From Chromera velia (taxonomy: Eukaryota > Sar > Chromeraceae): a stretch of DNA of 11,654 bases. The notes under the pieces are model-generated. The model was not told the origin of the DNA and did not search any database. It saw nothing but the letters and a program-made list of their open reading frames with translations. A program made the translations under genes and the position numbers. Below are positions 1 to 7,005 of this stretch, piece after piece. The DNA lies in the NCBI GenBank assembly GCA_018398765.1, contig JAHBMJ010003306.1, forward strand, positions 1-11,654. The letters are read 5' to 3'. How positions within the stretch are numbered: position 1 is the first letter of the stretch; the number at the start of each line of letters is the position of its first letter.

Positions 1-560
1 GGGGGGGGGAACGCAGTGTCACAGTGAGGAAAATCACAGACGGGGGGGGACACCACGAACGCTCTAGCTCTGATTTGTCTCTTTTTGGTTTCCTTCTGTC
101 CTTCGGAGCAGAGGCTTCATCTATTTCTCCAACTTTTGTTTTTATTTTTGCAACACAGATCGACCCTTGTGCTGCCTCTGTTGGTCTCTCTCCGTCGCTC
201 GTCTCATCCTTCCTTCAGGTACTCCTTTCTTTTTTTTCTTCTTCTTCTTTTCTTTTTTTTTATTCTTCTGGCGGAGGGGACTTGACTCTTCTCCTCCCTC
301 CCCCCGACAGAGAACCTGCCAGCCAGACAGTCCATCCAGTCGCGTGCGTCAAAGGGAGGTGCATGAATGAGTCAGATTGTTGCTCGCTCGTCTCTTCTTC
401 CGGCGCTTTCTTTCTGTTCTTTTGGCTTGTGAGAAAAAGGACGAAGAAACGTTACAGGCCGACAAACGGTAATTTTTTCCCCCTGGACAAACAGGCGGTA
501 TCGTCTTTTCTTTCCCTTTTTCTCTTTCTGCATTCTCTTCTGTTTTTTTCTTTCTTCTTT
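1..560. other. Pyrimidine-rich low-complexity region, no gene recognised
   Basis: The plus strand is dominated by C/T tracts, with repeated TTC/TTTC runs around 220-265, 400-425 and 500-560, and opens with a run of nine G at the window edge. Open frames here translate to Ser/Phe/Leu-rich low-complexity peptides that follow base composition and overlap in several frames, so I do not call a gene. It could be untranslated or intronic sequence of a gene outside the window. Confidence 0.5.
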
Positions 561-653
561 TGGCGCGCTGTCTCAGTGGAAGGGTACCAGAGCGGCCCTT
601 CCTTGCCCAGTGCAGGCTTACGCCTTTGCACTTCCACATTCTTTCCATCTGGT

Positions 654-709
654 CAGACAGACAGACTAAATGTTTCTTTTTCTCGCTTCTTTTCTTCATG
701 TACATAACA
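654..709 (+). repeat. Direct duplication, copy 1
   Basis: This 56-bp segment begins with AGAC repeats, then a pyrimidine tract ending in TTCTTCATG. It recurs 140 bp downstream at 794-849 with only a few substitutions. It looks like local tandem or slippage-mediated duplication anchored on the AGAC microsatellite. Confidence 0.8.
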
Positions 710-775
710 AATAAAAAGAAAGAAAGAACAAATACAAAAGAACAGAACAAGCAATCGAACAACCTGGGGAGACAG

Positions 776-906
776 ACAGAACAGACGGACAGACAGACAG
801 ACAGACTATATGTTTCTTCTTCTCCCTTCTTTTCTTCATGAACACAACAGACAGAAAGACGGACAGACAGACAGAAAGACGGACAGACAGAAAGACAGAC
901 AGACAG

Positions 907-938
<32 letters not shown>

Positions 939-940
939 CG
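776..940. repeat. (AGAC)n and (CA)n microsatellites
   Basis: AGAC/AGACGG/AGAAAGAC tetranucleotide-type repeats run from about 776 to 910, interrupted by duplication copy 2. They are followed directly by a (CA)n dinucleotide run at about 911-938. Translations of either strand are Cys/Val or Thr/His repeats and are not real proteins. Confidence 0.9.
794..849 (+). repeat. Direct duplication, copy 2
   Basis: Second copy of the 654-709 segment, offset by 140 bp, embedded in an AGAC microsatellite. Differences are scattered single bases, for example in the TTCTTCTTCTCCC tract. Confidence 0.8.
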
Positions 941-1063
941 CACAGACAGGCTTGAAAGGCTGCCCTTCTGTTTCTGTCGTTTCACTCTTTCGCTTGCCTA
1001 CTTATTGATTTACTACACGCTTTTCTGGCTCTGTCTTCTCTCTCTCTCTCAACGACTACGAAC

Positions 1064-1066
<3 letters not shown>

Positions 1067-1105
<39 letters not shown>
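1067..1105. repeat. (GA)n microsatellite
   Basis: An uninterrupted GA dinucleotide run of about 38 bp, preceded at 1037-1050 by a short (CT)n run. The two could pair as a small hairpin. Confidence 0.9.
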
Positions 1106-1108
<3 letters not shown>

Positions 1109-1380
1109 TCGGAGGGATTGGAGGAGCCTGGCACCAAACCAAAAAGCAGCCAGACAGCCAGGCGCCGCGTCTTCAGAGCCCCCTCCAGAGTAGTGGGTTG
1201 GTGGGGTGTTGCATGTGTGGAGACACGCCAACACGGTTGGCAGGAGGTAACGCTGACAGAAATACTTTGAGTCAGCGAGAGGCAAATCGACACAAGTCTC
1301 TTGCTCCTTCTTTCGCTCTTGTCATCCTGTCACGATTTATCTCTCTCTCTCTTTTGTGCTTCCTTTGTCCGCAGACACCC

Positions 1381-1400
1381 TGACTGACTGACTGACTGAC
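1381..1400. repeat. (TGAC)5 microsatellite
   Basis: Five perfect copies of TGAC in tandem. Confidence 0.9.
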
Positions 1401-1900
1401 CTTGAGAGTGTCTCTTTTGTAGTCTTTCGTCCCGACCCGAAACTCGCTGAGGTCTGGCTTGGGAGGTCTCTCAAGAGTTACCACAGCAGAAGGGGGTCCA
1501 GATCCTTCCCCCGTGGTTTCTGTGAGAGAGGAGAGGAGAGGAGAGGACAGGGCCGCCAGAGAGAGAGAGGGAGGACAAGTGACGGGAAAAAATAATCAAA
1601 GAGAGGAAGCAACGAGTCAAAAGTGCAAGCAAATGGAGAAATGCATGGTGATGAAAACAAAGTACATGTGCATCAAGCCCAAAGGAGGTGCATGGTGCAC
1701 ACGCAAGGCACGTTCACACCCAGGCACACACCCTCGCATACTCCTTTGCATAAAACCCCGCATGCACACACGCGATCAGGACGATCGACAGGAGAAATGG
1801 AAAGAAAGTATGTGCAAGCAACGGGGAATGACCGATCGATCATTGAGAGAAAGGACTGAAAAATCATCGAATATCAATCAGGTCAAGAGACAGTGCACCT
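1401..1900. other. Purine-rich intergenic region, no gene recognised
   Basis: This stretch contains GAGAG-type purine runs (about 1521-1575) and then mixed sequence with many GCATG/GCACAC words. Open frames on both strands are short and low-complexity, and none shows a recognisable domain. I see no RNA gene or mobile element here. Confidence 0.4.
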
Positions 1901-1907
1901 AGAATCT

Positions 1908-2276
1908 TCAACAGAACGAATGCACGTACGTGCAAATGCAGGCTCCTCTCCGAGCAGAGAGCTGACAGCAGGAACGCCCAAAGCTGCCAAAAGAAGGCGG
2001 CTTCCCGTTTCTCTTGATAAGTCGCGACGGCTTGGAGCTGACTGCAAGCAAGCAAGCACGCACGCACGGAGACGGCATCACAGATGAACCACATGCAGAT
2101 GTACCAATTGCATTGATCACTCTCTTTTGTCTCTTGAACACTTCCTTTCGCACCTCAAGATCCTCTTCAGCCCGCAATGCACTCACAGACTGGCCACGCA
2201 GTGCAGGCACCAATACATAGCGAAAGGCGGCGGCCCGCTCTACGAGAAAGAGAGCACAAAGAACGGCGGTCTTCAT
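1908..2276 (-). CDS. Small putative secreted or organelle-targeted protein, or first exon of one
   Basis: An ATG at 2276 (minus strand) opens a 122-codon frame ending at 1908. What is visible is a classic N-terminal signal peptide: a short basic start (MKTAV), a hydrophobic core (LCALFLV) and an Ala-rich end (RAAAF). A region with basic and charged residues follows (LRAEEDLEVRKEVFKRQKR). An AxA-F junction followed by a basic stretch resembles bipartite plastid-targeting leaders of algae with secondary plastids, but that is inference. After about residue 60 the composition becomes irregular and Cys/Ser-rich, so the true exon may end near there; a GTACAT at about 2113 could be a donor. I do not recognise the mature protein. 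The frame stays open upstream to about 2393 but has no ATG there. Confidence 0.35.
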   Translation of the reverse strand: MKTAVLCALFLVERAAAFRYVLVPALRGQSVSALRAEEDLEVRKEVFKRQKRVINAIGTSACGSSVMPSPCVRACLLAVSSKPSRLIKRNGKPPSFGSFGRSCCQLSARRGACICTYVHSFC

Positions 2277-2511
2277 GATGCAAGCGGGAGAAAGAAGTGC
2301 GCTCAAATTGAAGATCTCGCAGCATGCAAGTTCTTGCTTTCCCTCAAATTGGGAGCTTCTTTCAGTGTGCAACCTGGTCTCCGCAAAGTTCAATAAGCGT
2401 CATCCCATGTATCACCCAGGCCAGCGTGAAATACGCCAGTGCAGGGCTCTGGATGGTCATGCACTGTCTCGCGGGTCTCCTGAACAGAAGAAAGAAGGCA
2501 TGCAGATTGAA

Positions 2512-2565
2512 GGCCGGGGCCGCGCGCAGGCGCGCGCGCCGCCCGCCGGGGCCCCGCCCTATATA
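2512..2565 (-). promoter_or_regulatory. TATA-like box beside a GC-rich block
   Basis: TATATA at 2560-2565 sits directly against a very GC- and CpG-rich block at 2512-2559 that contains GCGCGC palindromes. On the minus strand it lies about 285 bp upstream of the ATG at 2276, so it could serve the small signal-peptide ORF. TATATA is palindromic, so orientation is not proven. Confidence 0.25.
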
Positions 2566-2633
2566 CAATTTCCGTCAGCTTCCCTCGATCAATCAACAAT
2601 TAAAAAAATATCGCCCCCCAAAAAAACAATTAA

Positions 2634-3029
2634 AATAGGAATGTTCTAGTATGATTAGTTCTCTTCCAACAGCCGAGACAGTCCTGCTATGCACATACTG
2701 TTTGCTAAGGGACCGACGGTGGACTCTACCGAAATCACCATCTCCAAGATTGGTCAATGTGACGTACGGCATGCTCTCACTTCTGGGTAAGTCAAATAAT
2801 CGAGTAAAAAGAATACATACAAAAAATTCCACTTTTGTGCGATCTGGGTGGGGACACCGAAAAAAGTAAATAATTAATGTATGTACCTTCTACACGCGCA
2901 TTATTCGCAATAAGTCACGGGTCTGATCGTATATACAATGGTGCTGACACACCAGAACCGTGCATGCAATATCAGACAGACTAACTCCAAGAATACAACA
3001 TCTGATCAATCGAGAAGCACAGGATAAGA
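2634..3029 (-). repeat. Left terminal direct repeat (pseudo-LTR), 3' end of the element
   Basis: Aligned by eye, this repeat matches 8533-8919 over about 388 positions with about 19 substitutions and two 4-bp gaps (extra bases here near 2764-2767 and 2817-2820), roughly 95% identity. Eighteen of the 19 differences are transitions. Both copies share the words TGTTCTAG near one end and GAAGCACA near the other, so a TG...CA core is present. Homology extends about eight bases past each end, so these are not clean LTR borders. A protein-kinase-like peptide is encoded on the minus strand in its left third. Confidence 0.92.
2635..2763 (-). pseudogene. Protein-kinase N-lobe-like fragment in the left repeat
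   Basis: The minus-strand frame starting with VTLTNL reads into GDGDFGRVH, then RRSLSKQYVHSRTVSAV and GRELIILEHSYF. This resembles the glycine-rich loop (GxGxFGxV) and alpha-C helix region of AGC-type kinases (PKA/PKG-like). The segment that should hold the beta-3 lysine (the VAIK/ALK strand) is missing between the loop and SLSKQYV, and nothing of the C-lobe follows, so it cannot be an active kinase. Compared with the right copy it has Y-to-H after FGRV and E-to-G before REL, both transitions, and a 4-bp insertion just upstream. Similarity was judged by eye. Confidence 0.45.
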
Positions 3030-3206
3030 CATAAAAACCGACGCGCGCGACCCCCCTTTCCCTTTTGCTACCGTCTTTTGTCTATCGCTTCCAGCAGGTG
3101 AATAGTGCACTCAATGGTATAAGCAAAAAAGAACATAAGAAGATCAATCATCAAAGGAGGGAATGTAACAAAATCAACTAAGAACAGTAAAAAGAAAGAA
3201 AGTCCT
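3030..3206. other. Element 3' untranslated segment, no gene recognised
   Basis: Between the left terminal repeat and the RT stop lies about 180 bp with a short C-rich run at 3051-3060 and A-rich sequence (plus strand). It presumably forms the 3' UTR of the minus-strand element. No ORF or clear structure was recognised. Confidence 0.4.
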
Positions 3207-3212
3207 TTTATT
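3207..3212 (-). terminator. AATAAA polyadenylation signal after the RT stop
   Basis: On the minus strand AATAAA follows directly after the TAG (3213-3215) that ends the RT C-terminal frame, in the place expected for 3'-end formation of the retroelement transcript. It is a single short motif, so chance occurrence cannot be excluded. Confidence 0.35.
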
Positions 3213-3779
3213 CTATAATGCGATCAATGAAAGACTCCTCGAACGAGCAATGACATCAGAAAAAACTTTCACGAGAAAACGAAAAGGCCAACAAAGAAGA
3301 AAACATTCAAGAAAAAGAAAAGTCAGTTCATCAATAAAAACATAAGCAGGGGCATTACAGGAAAGCAAAGAATGTAATACATTCGAACTCATCTGTCCGA
3401 TCATTCCCTGCAATCGAGGAATGCAAGAAAAACCATGGATGAATCTAACTCTCTTCAGGGTAGGGAAGGGAGGGAATGGAAGAGCATTATCGAAATTATG
3501 GAGGTAAGAAAAGGAAAAAGCATACAGGTTATGATACCATTCGACGAGAGCATCCCGATTAGGGTTTACAGCTGCAAAAAACAAAACAGAGGGTGCCTGT
3601 TGGAGAAAGAAAATCCGAAGCCCCAGCACCGTGGAGCCTCCCTGCCTTTCCAAGACACATTCAGAACTGTAAAGATTTTCCTGTAAAAGTAAAGCAGGAG
3701 GGCTCCCATCCCAAAGACTCATTACATCAGAAGAAGCACAGCCAGGAAAATGAACAAAAAGAGAGCGGTCATCCATATA
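3213..3779 (-). pseudogene. Reverse transcriptase C-terminal part: YMDD motif and thumb
   Basis: This frame begins with YMDD followed by RSLFVHFPG, the catalytic motif C of reverse transcriptases (paired aspartates bind metal at the polymerase site). Downstream, YSSECVLERQGGSTVLGLRI resembles the motif D/E region, and RFIHGFSCIPRLQGMIGQ looks like the thumb helix region of Penelope-type RTs. The frame ends with TAG at 3213. It is preceded in frame by TGA at 3780-3782 exactly where a residue before the YMDD tyrosine is expected; CGA-to-TGA is a plausible single transition. The frame matches that of motif A (3951-4865), while motif B between them lies in another frame. Confidence 0.7.
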
Positions 3780-3969
3780 TCATGCACCAAACCATGACAT
3801 ACCATGACTTGTCTTCCCAAGATGAAACAGAGAAAGAATCAGTAACTGAGAACTCTTGCCAGGCTACAAAGAATCTCGCCCCCCCAGGAGAGCATGGGCT
3901 CCCCTGAGGGAAGCCTTCCTTCTGTCGAATCAGTCGTCCATGAACATGAATCAGATTACAGTACGAAAG
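3772..3969 (-). pseudogene. Reverse transcriptase motif B segment, out of frame
   Basis: The minus-strand frame contains HGRLIRQKEGFPQGSPCSP, an unmistakable RT motif B (finger/palm loop that positions template and dNTP). It lies in a different frame from motif A upstream and motif C downstream. Upstream, the motif A frame stops at 3951 after DLDFRTVI. Downstream, a run of seven G (minus strand, 3879-3885) follows SPCSP; an extra G would continue as EILCSLARVLSY. So at least two small indels surround this motif, consistent with decay or, at the G run, a homopolymer sequencing error. Confidence 0.7.
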
Positions 3970-4865
3970 TCAAGGTCAACAATCTCCGATAGGACATCAA
4001 TAGGGCATGAGATGGCATCTGCGAATCTGTTGTGAGAGGAGAAGAAGGCAGCAGGCTTCACATATTGTCTGCGTGATACCCATGCCTCTTCACATGCCCC
4101 CCCAGCCTTCTTCTTACAAAAAGGACGGAACTTCGGCAGAACAATATATTTGTGTCGAGATTCTGCCTTCACCCTCGCAATAAACCTTCTAAGTGACAAC
4201 AAAAAGGCATCACGTGGAAGGGAGGGGAAGAAAGCCTTGATATCATCAACAACCATCTTAATGTGACCAACAGGCCAGTCAGGCTTCAGCGAAAGCCGTT
4301 CGGACCGATCAGCGGAACGTCTATTCCCGGCGTTGAATACAGACACACATTCCTGAAAAGAAAAAGTCAAGTTCAAGTTACAGTGAGGGCTGAAGTAACA
4401 AAGCAGGCCATTTAAACATTTACATGCAAAGGAAAAAAGAGACTTACGTCCATGCAAGGCATACGAGACAAGCGGGCGATATTTAATAAACGACCAGCCC
4501 GTGGGCAACCGACCATCGTCCCCCCAAGATTTCCTCTTTACCCATAGAAGACCAGTCCCAAAACGATGCTTCCTTCTATTCAAGGGACCAAAACGTAAAA
4601 GAAAAGACTTCAGGGCAGCAGACTGGTTTGCGATGCCACTCACCAGATCATTAACAGCGCAATCAAGGTCCGCCTGTTGCAAGACAGCATACGATTGGTT
4701 ATCTATGAAAGCCGCTCTTACAGCTTGGCTGTACTTCCATGCATATAGAAAGGCTAGATCACCTCGAACCTTATCCACCGGGACAACAGCTAACACATCT
4801 AACAACTTTTTTACTATCCCAGCCTTCTTCGAAAGGGGATGCCCCCTCCTCAGAGCACGGAACAC
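3951..4865 (-). pseudogene. Reverse transcriptase N-terminal and palm part: fingers and motif A
   Basis: About 300 residues. WSFIKYRPLVSYALHG (around residues 125-140) matches the fingers motif with the conserved K/R and R-P-[IL]-V-S. MVVDDIKAFFPSLPRD (around 205-220) is motif A with the first catalytic aspartate. The sequence upstream, LLDVLAVVPVDKVRGDLAFL, is probably the N-terminal extension. Motifs B and C follow in 3772-3969 and 3213-3779, giving one complete RT broken by frameshifts. The order and spelling fit Penelope-like RTs better than LTR or LINE RTs, judged by eye. The first codon here is GTG, so this is not a true start; the segment continues pol from 4886, either across a short intron or after a frameshift. 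Confidence 0.8.
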
Positions 4866-4885
4866 ATAAAAGAATAGTCACTCAC
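4849..4885 (-). other. Candidate very short intron or frameshift zone between linker and RT
   Basis: The upstream frame ends with LRER at a strong donor-like AG|GTGAGT (donor G at 4885). A pyrimidine-containing stretch ending CTCTGAG|GAGG would give a 37-nt intron that joins the linker frame to the RT frame without a stop. Thirty-seven nt is unusually short for most eukaryotes. A larger intron (for example donor GTAAAT near 5072) or a simple frameshift mutation is equally possible. Confidence 0.25.
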
Positions 4886-5439
4886 CTCTCCCTTAGGTCT
4901 GCCATAACCGCCGTAGACACACCTCCACCACCCCCCCTCCCCTGACCATGCCAGGCAGAGCCGAGACGTCCCCTCCCACAACTCCTTGCCAATGGGGAGA
5001 CAAGAAAAGAAACAAAAAAGTCAATCCCCTTCTCAACTGTTGCCCACGATCCACTGTTCGGCCATAATTTACATGAAGACAAGAAATTCAAAGGGAGAGA
5101 GAAAAGCGAACGGAGAGACGGAGAAGAAGAAAGAAGTGTACATGCATGTCCCTCCAGAAGGGGCAGATCGAGAAGTCGAGCGATTCGAATGCAAGGGCAA
5201 TCATCATGCGAGTTACCATGTAATTCAGAAGGAGCATCAAAACAAACCTTGTATATATTGTCAAGCATTTGTTTCAAATTCTTGAGTTTTGACGGCAGGA
5301 GTCTCAGATGAACTGAGCTCTGCAGAGTAACTTCCTTTCTGATCAATTCGAACTGACGAAAGTAAAAAACCCTGAACTTTAGACAGTCAGCAAGCAGAAG
5401 GCGAATAGAAATCGACTTCCCTTTCAGTATCTCCATCAT
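4882..5439 (-). pseudogene. Pol linker with Cys/His cluster
   Basis: This frame continues directly from the GIY-YIG module in the same frame after a single TAG at 5443-5445. The middle part, RLLPSKLKNLKQMLDNIYKV, looks helical. It is followed by a cluster DDCPCIRIARLLDLP then EGHACTLL, with Cys and His spaced as in a possible small zinc-binding element. The last 50 or so residues become Gly/Arg-rich (GQGRGGGGG) and look noncoding, so an intron may begin near 5072 or 4885. I do not recognise the domain by name; position between endonuclease and RT supports a structural or nucleic-acid-binding linker. Confidence 0.5.
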
Positions 5440-5442
5440 TGA

Positions 5443-6146
5443 CTATCCATTCAATTCACACAGACGTTTAACGTTCATGTCGAATGTCTGTCTGCCTGTA
5501 GCAAGAATTCCCCTTCTCGGAACCCTCCTCACACATGCCTTAATATCATCCTTACTGACATTGACAGATCTGATCGACCTATCAGGAAGCACCTTCTTGA
5601 AAAACATCACAAAAAGTCTGTCATGAAAAAGAGAAACACATGCATCCCCAGACTCATCCCCCCTTTTCCCACCCACCCTCTGCATGAATTCATTATGAGA
5701 GAGGAAAATACCTCCCCTCTCAAGTTTTCCCGACTCCTTCATCATGCACAGAGAGGAGCGAAGCTTGTGTCTCAGCTGAGTGTAACCTAAACCTCTCCTG
5801 CACGCACGAGCAGACAAACGGGAGCGTTCTGGTTTCAGTTCAATCGAAAGGTCATTCTTTTCCTTCCTCAAGACACCCACAGTATTCCACATCGGTTGAT
5901 ACGCTCTAATACAAAGCAATTCCATCATACGAAGACTCATTTGTCCACCATCCACCCGTGCCAGAGGCAATACAACGAAGAGAGCATGACGAGAAGCATC
6001 ACTAGACAGCACTGAATAAAAACGATATGCATATCCCCGCCCAAATTTATTCGCTGCCCGACCCCCTCTCCGTGATTGCAAAGCCACATAGAAGTGCTGC
6101 ATGATGTGATCAAGCGCCATTCCCACCATACTCCCGAGGTACAGGC
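5443..6146 (-). pseudogene. GIY-YIG-like endonuclease module of pol
   Basis: Reading from 6146 (just after a proposed acceptor) the frame gives GLYLGSMVGMALDHIMQHF, which fits the second half of the GIY-YIG signature (YLG in place of YIG) and the following helix. It then gives FVVLPLARV and RMMELLCIRAYQPMWN, which matches the C-terminal GIY-YIG core with its metal-binding Glu and the conserved Q-P-x-x-N. The catalytic Arg normally found in the helix after YIG is not evident (ALDHIMQH there), so activity is doubtful. In retroelements this nuclease nicks target DNA for priming reverse transcription. The rest, to TAG at 5443, is a charged linker of unknown function. Being upstream of RT, it defines the permuted element type. 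Confidence 0.6.
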
Positions 6147-6209
6147 CTCTCTTCTATTAGGACCAAACCATGTAAATCATTTTCCTGTCTTATCACCCAG
6201 CATGCCTAC
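6147..6209 (-). other. Candidate 63-nt intron in pol
   Basis: On the minus strand CAG|GTAGGC (donor at 6209) and AAGAGAG|GCC (acceptor ending at 6147) enclose 63 nt that contain four in-frame stops. A CCTAATA branch-point-like word lies about 13 nt before the acceptor. Removing it keeps the reading frame exactly and joins ...ETG to LYLGSMVG, completing the GIY-YIG-like motif. Length and signals resemble the 71-nt intron proposed at 11259-11329. Several AG dinucleotides lie close together here, so the exact acceptor is uncertain; the alternative is decayed sequence. Confidence 0.4.
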
Positions 6210-6996
6210 CTGTTTCTCTACATGCACTCCTCACCTCCCTCAAATATTTACTGTATGCACTATTCTCCAACTCAAGCCAGACAGAAGCAGCGATAGAATG
6301 AAACAGAATCAATCTCCTCATGATCTTTTGTCGACATTCTTTCCTGAACAAGGTCCGACTGTATGACCACACCCTACATCGATCATCAGGAGAAGCCGGC
6401 ATCACCTTCAAAGTGTACGAAGGAGGATGGGAAGGCTTAGCAACCAAGACAACTGTCAACGCACATTTGTATGTTTCCACTCTCTATGCACAGACCGGAC
6501 ATGGTTCCCCCCCATGCACATCAAGTAGTGCAATAAGTATCCTGCACCCAATGAGCTTGAGTGTAAGACAGTCTAACTCCGCCTTGATCTTTTGCCTCAC
6601 GCTCTCCCTGCCAAAGCCCCCATAATCCCTCAGATCAGTATCAAGACAGTCATTCAACCCTGCCAGCTCATCCCTCATTTGGTCTACCATAGATGAAAAG
6701 AAAGAAAAATCAAAGGCCACATCAAACATGCACTGACCAGAAGAACAGTCCGTCACAGGTCCTAGTCAACCATATCCCTCCCCCTCGCCCTGCCTCTCCC
6801 CCCTCTCAGCAAAGATTCTATGTAGACGCTGCCTTGCCACCACCATCACGTAGATCAGTTTGGTCAGGCCTAAGAAATCCAAATCCCCCTCAACTGAGCA
6901 GTCCCTGAGGAAGCCTTAGGAGAGAACTTCCTCCCTCGCCTCCCTGGGAGTTGTTTCCTGCCTTATGATAGCCTCGATTGTTCTCGTTTCGTCCAT
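6210..6996 (-). pseudogene. Pol N-terminal region
   Basis: An ATG at 6996, nine bases after the ORF1 stop, begins MDETRTIEAIIRQETTPREA. The same frame runs without any shift to the candidate intron at 6209, interrupted by TAA at 6916, TGA at 6766 and TAG at 6484. Sequence between stops has protein-like composition, for example FSFFSSMVDQMRDELAGLND and RTLFRKECRQKIMRRLILFH, and a CPVC pair just before the TAG. Preservation of one frame across three point nonsense codons indicates decay mainly by substitution. No known domain was recognised. Confidence 0.5.
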
Positions 6997-7005
6997 GTTA
7001 TACTG

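Noticed and set aside
24-1193. Several open frames of 60-230 codons in the first 1.2 kb on both strands
   Set aside because: They are Ser/Phe/Leu-, Cys/Val- or Lys/Arg-rich translations of microsatellites and pyrimidine tracts, with no domain and several overlapping frames open at once.
2512-2559. GC-rich block as a rho-independent-type terminator hairpin
   Set aside because: There is no following T run and the context is eukaryotic; it is noted only as a GC-rich block beside the TATA-like box.
2634-3029. Hammerhead ribozyme in the terminal repeats, as in many Penelope-like elements
   Set aside because: I looked on both strands for the CTGANGA...GAAA core and found only near-misses such as CTGATCG and CTGATCA.
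4353-4447. Possible 95-nt intron inside the RT (donor GTAAGT, acceptor TTTTTCTTTTCAG)
   Set aside because: The splice words are good, but removing 95 nt shifts the frame into an early stop, while the unspliced frame reads smoothly from RPLVSYALHG to the DDIKAFF motif.
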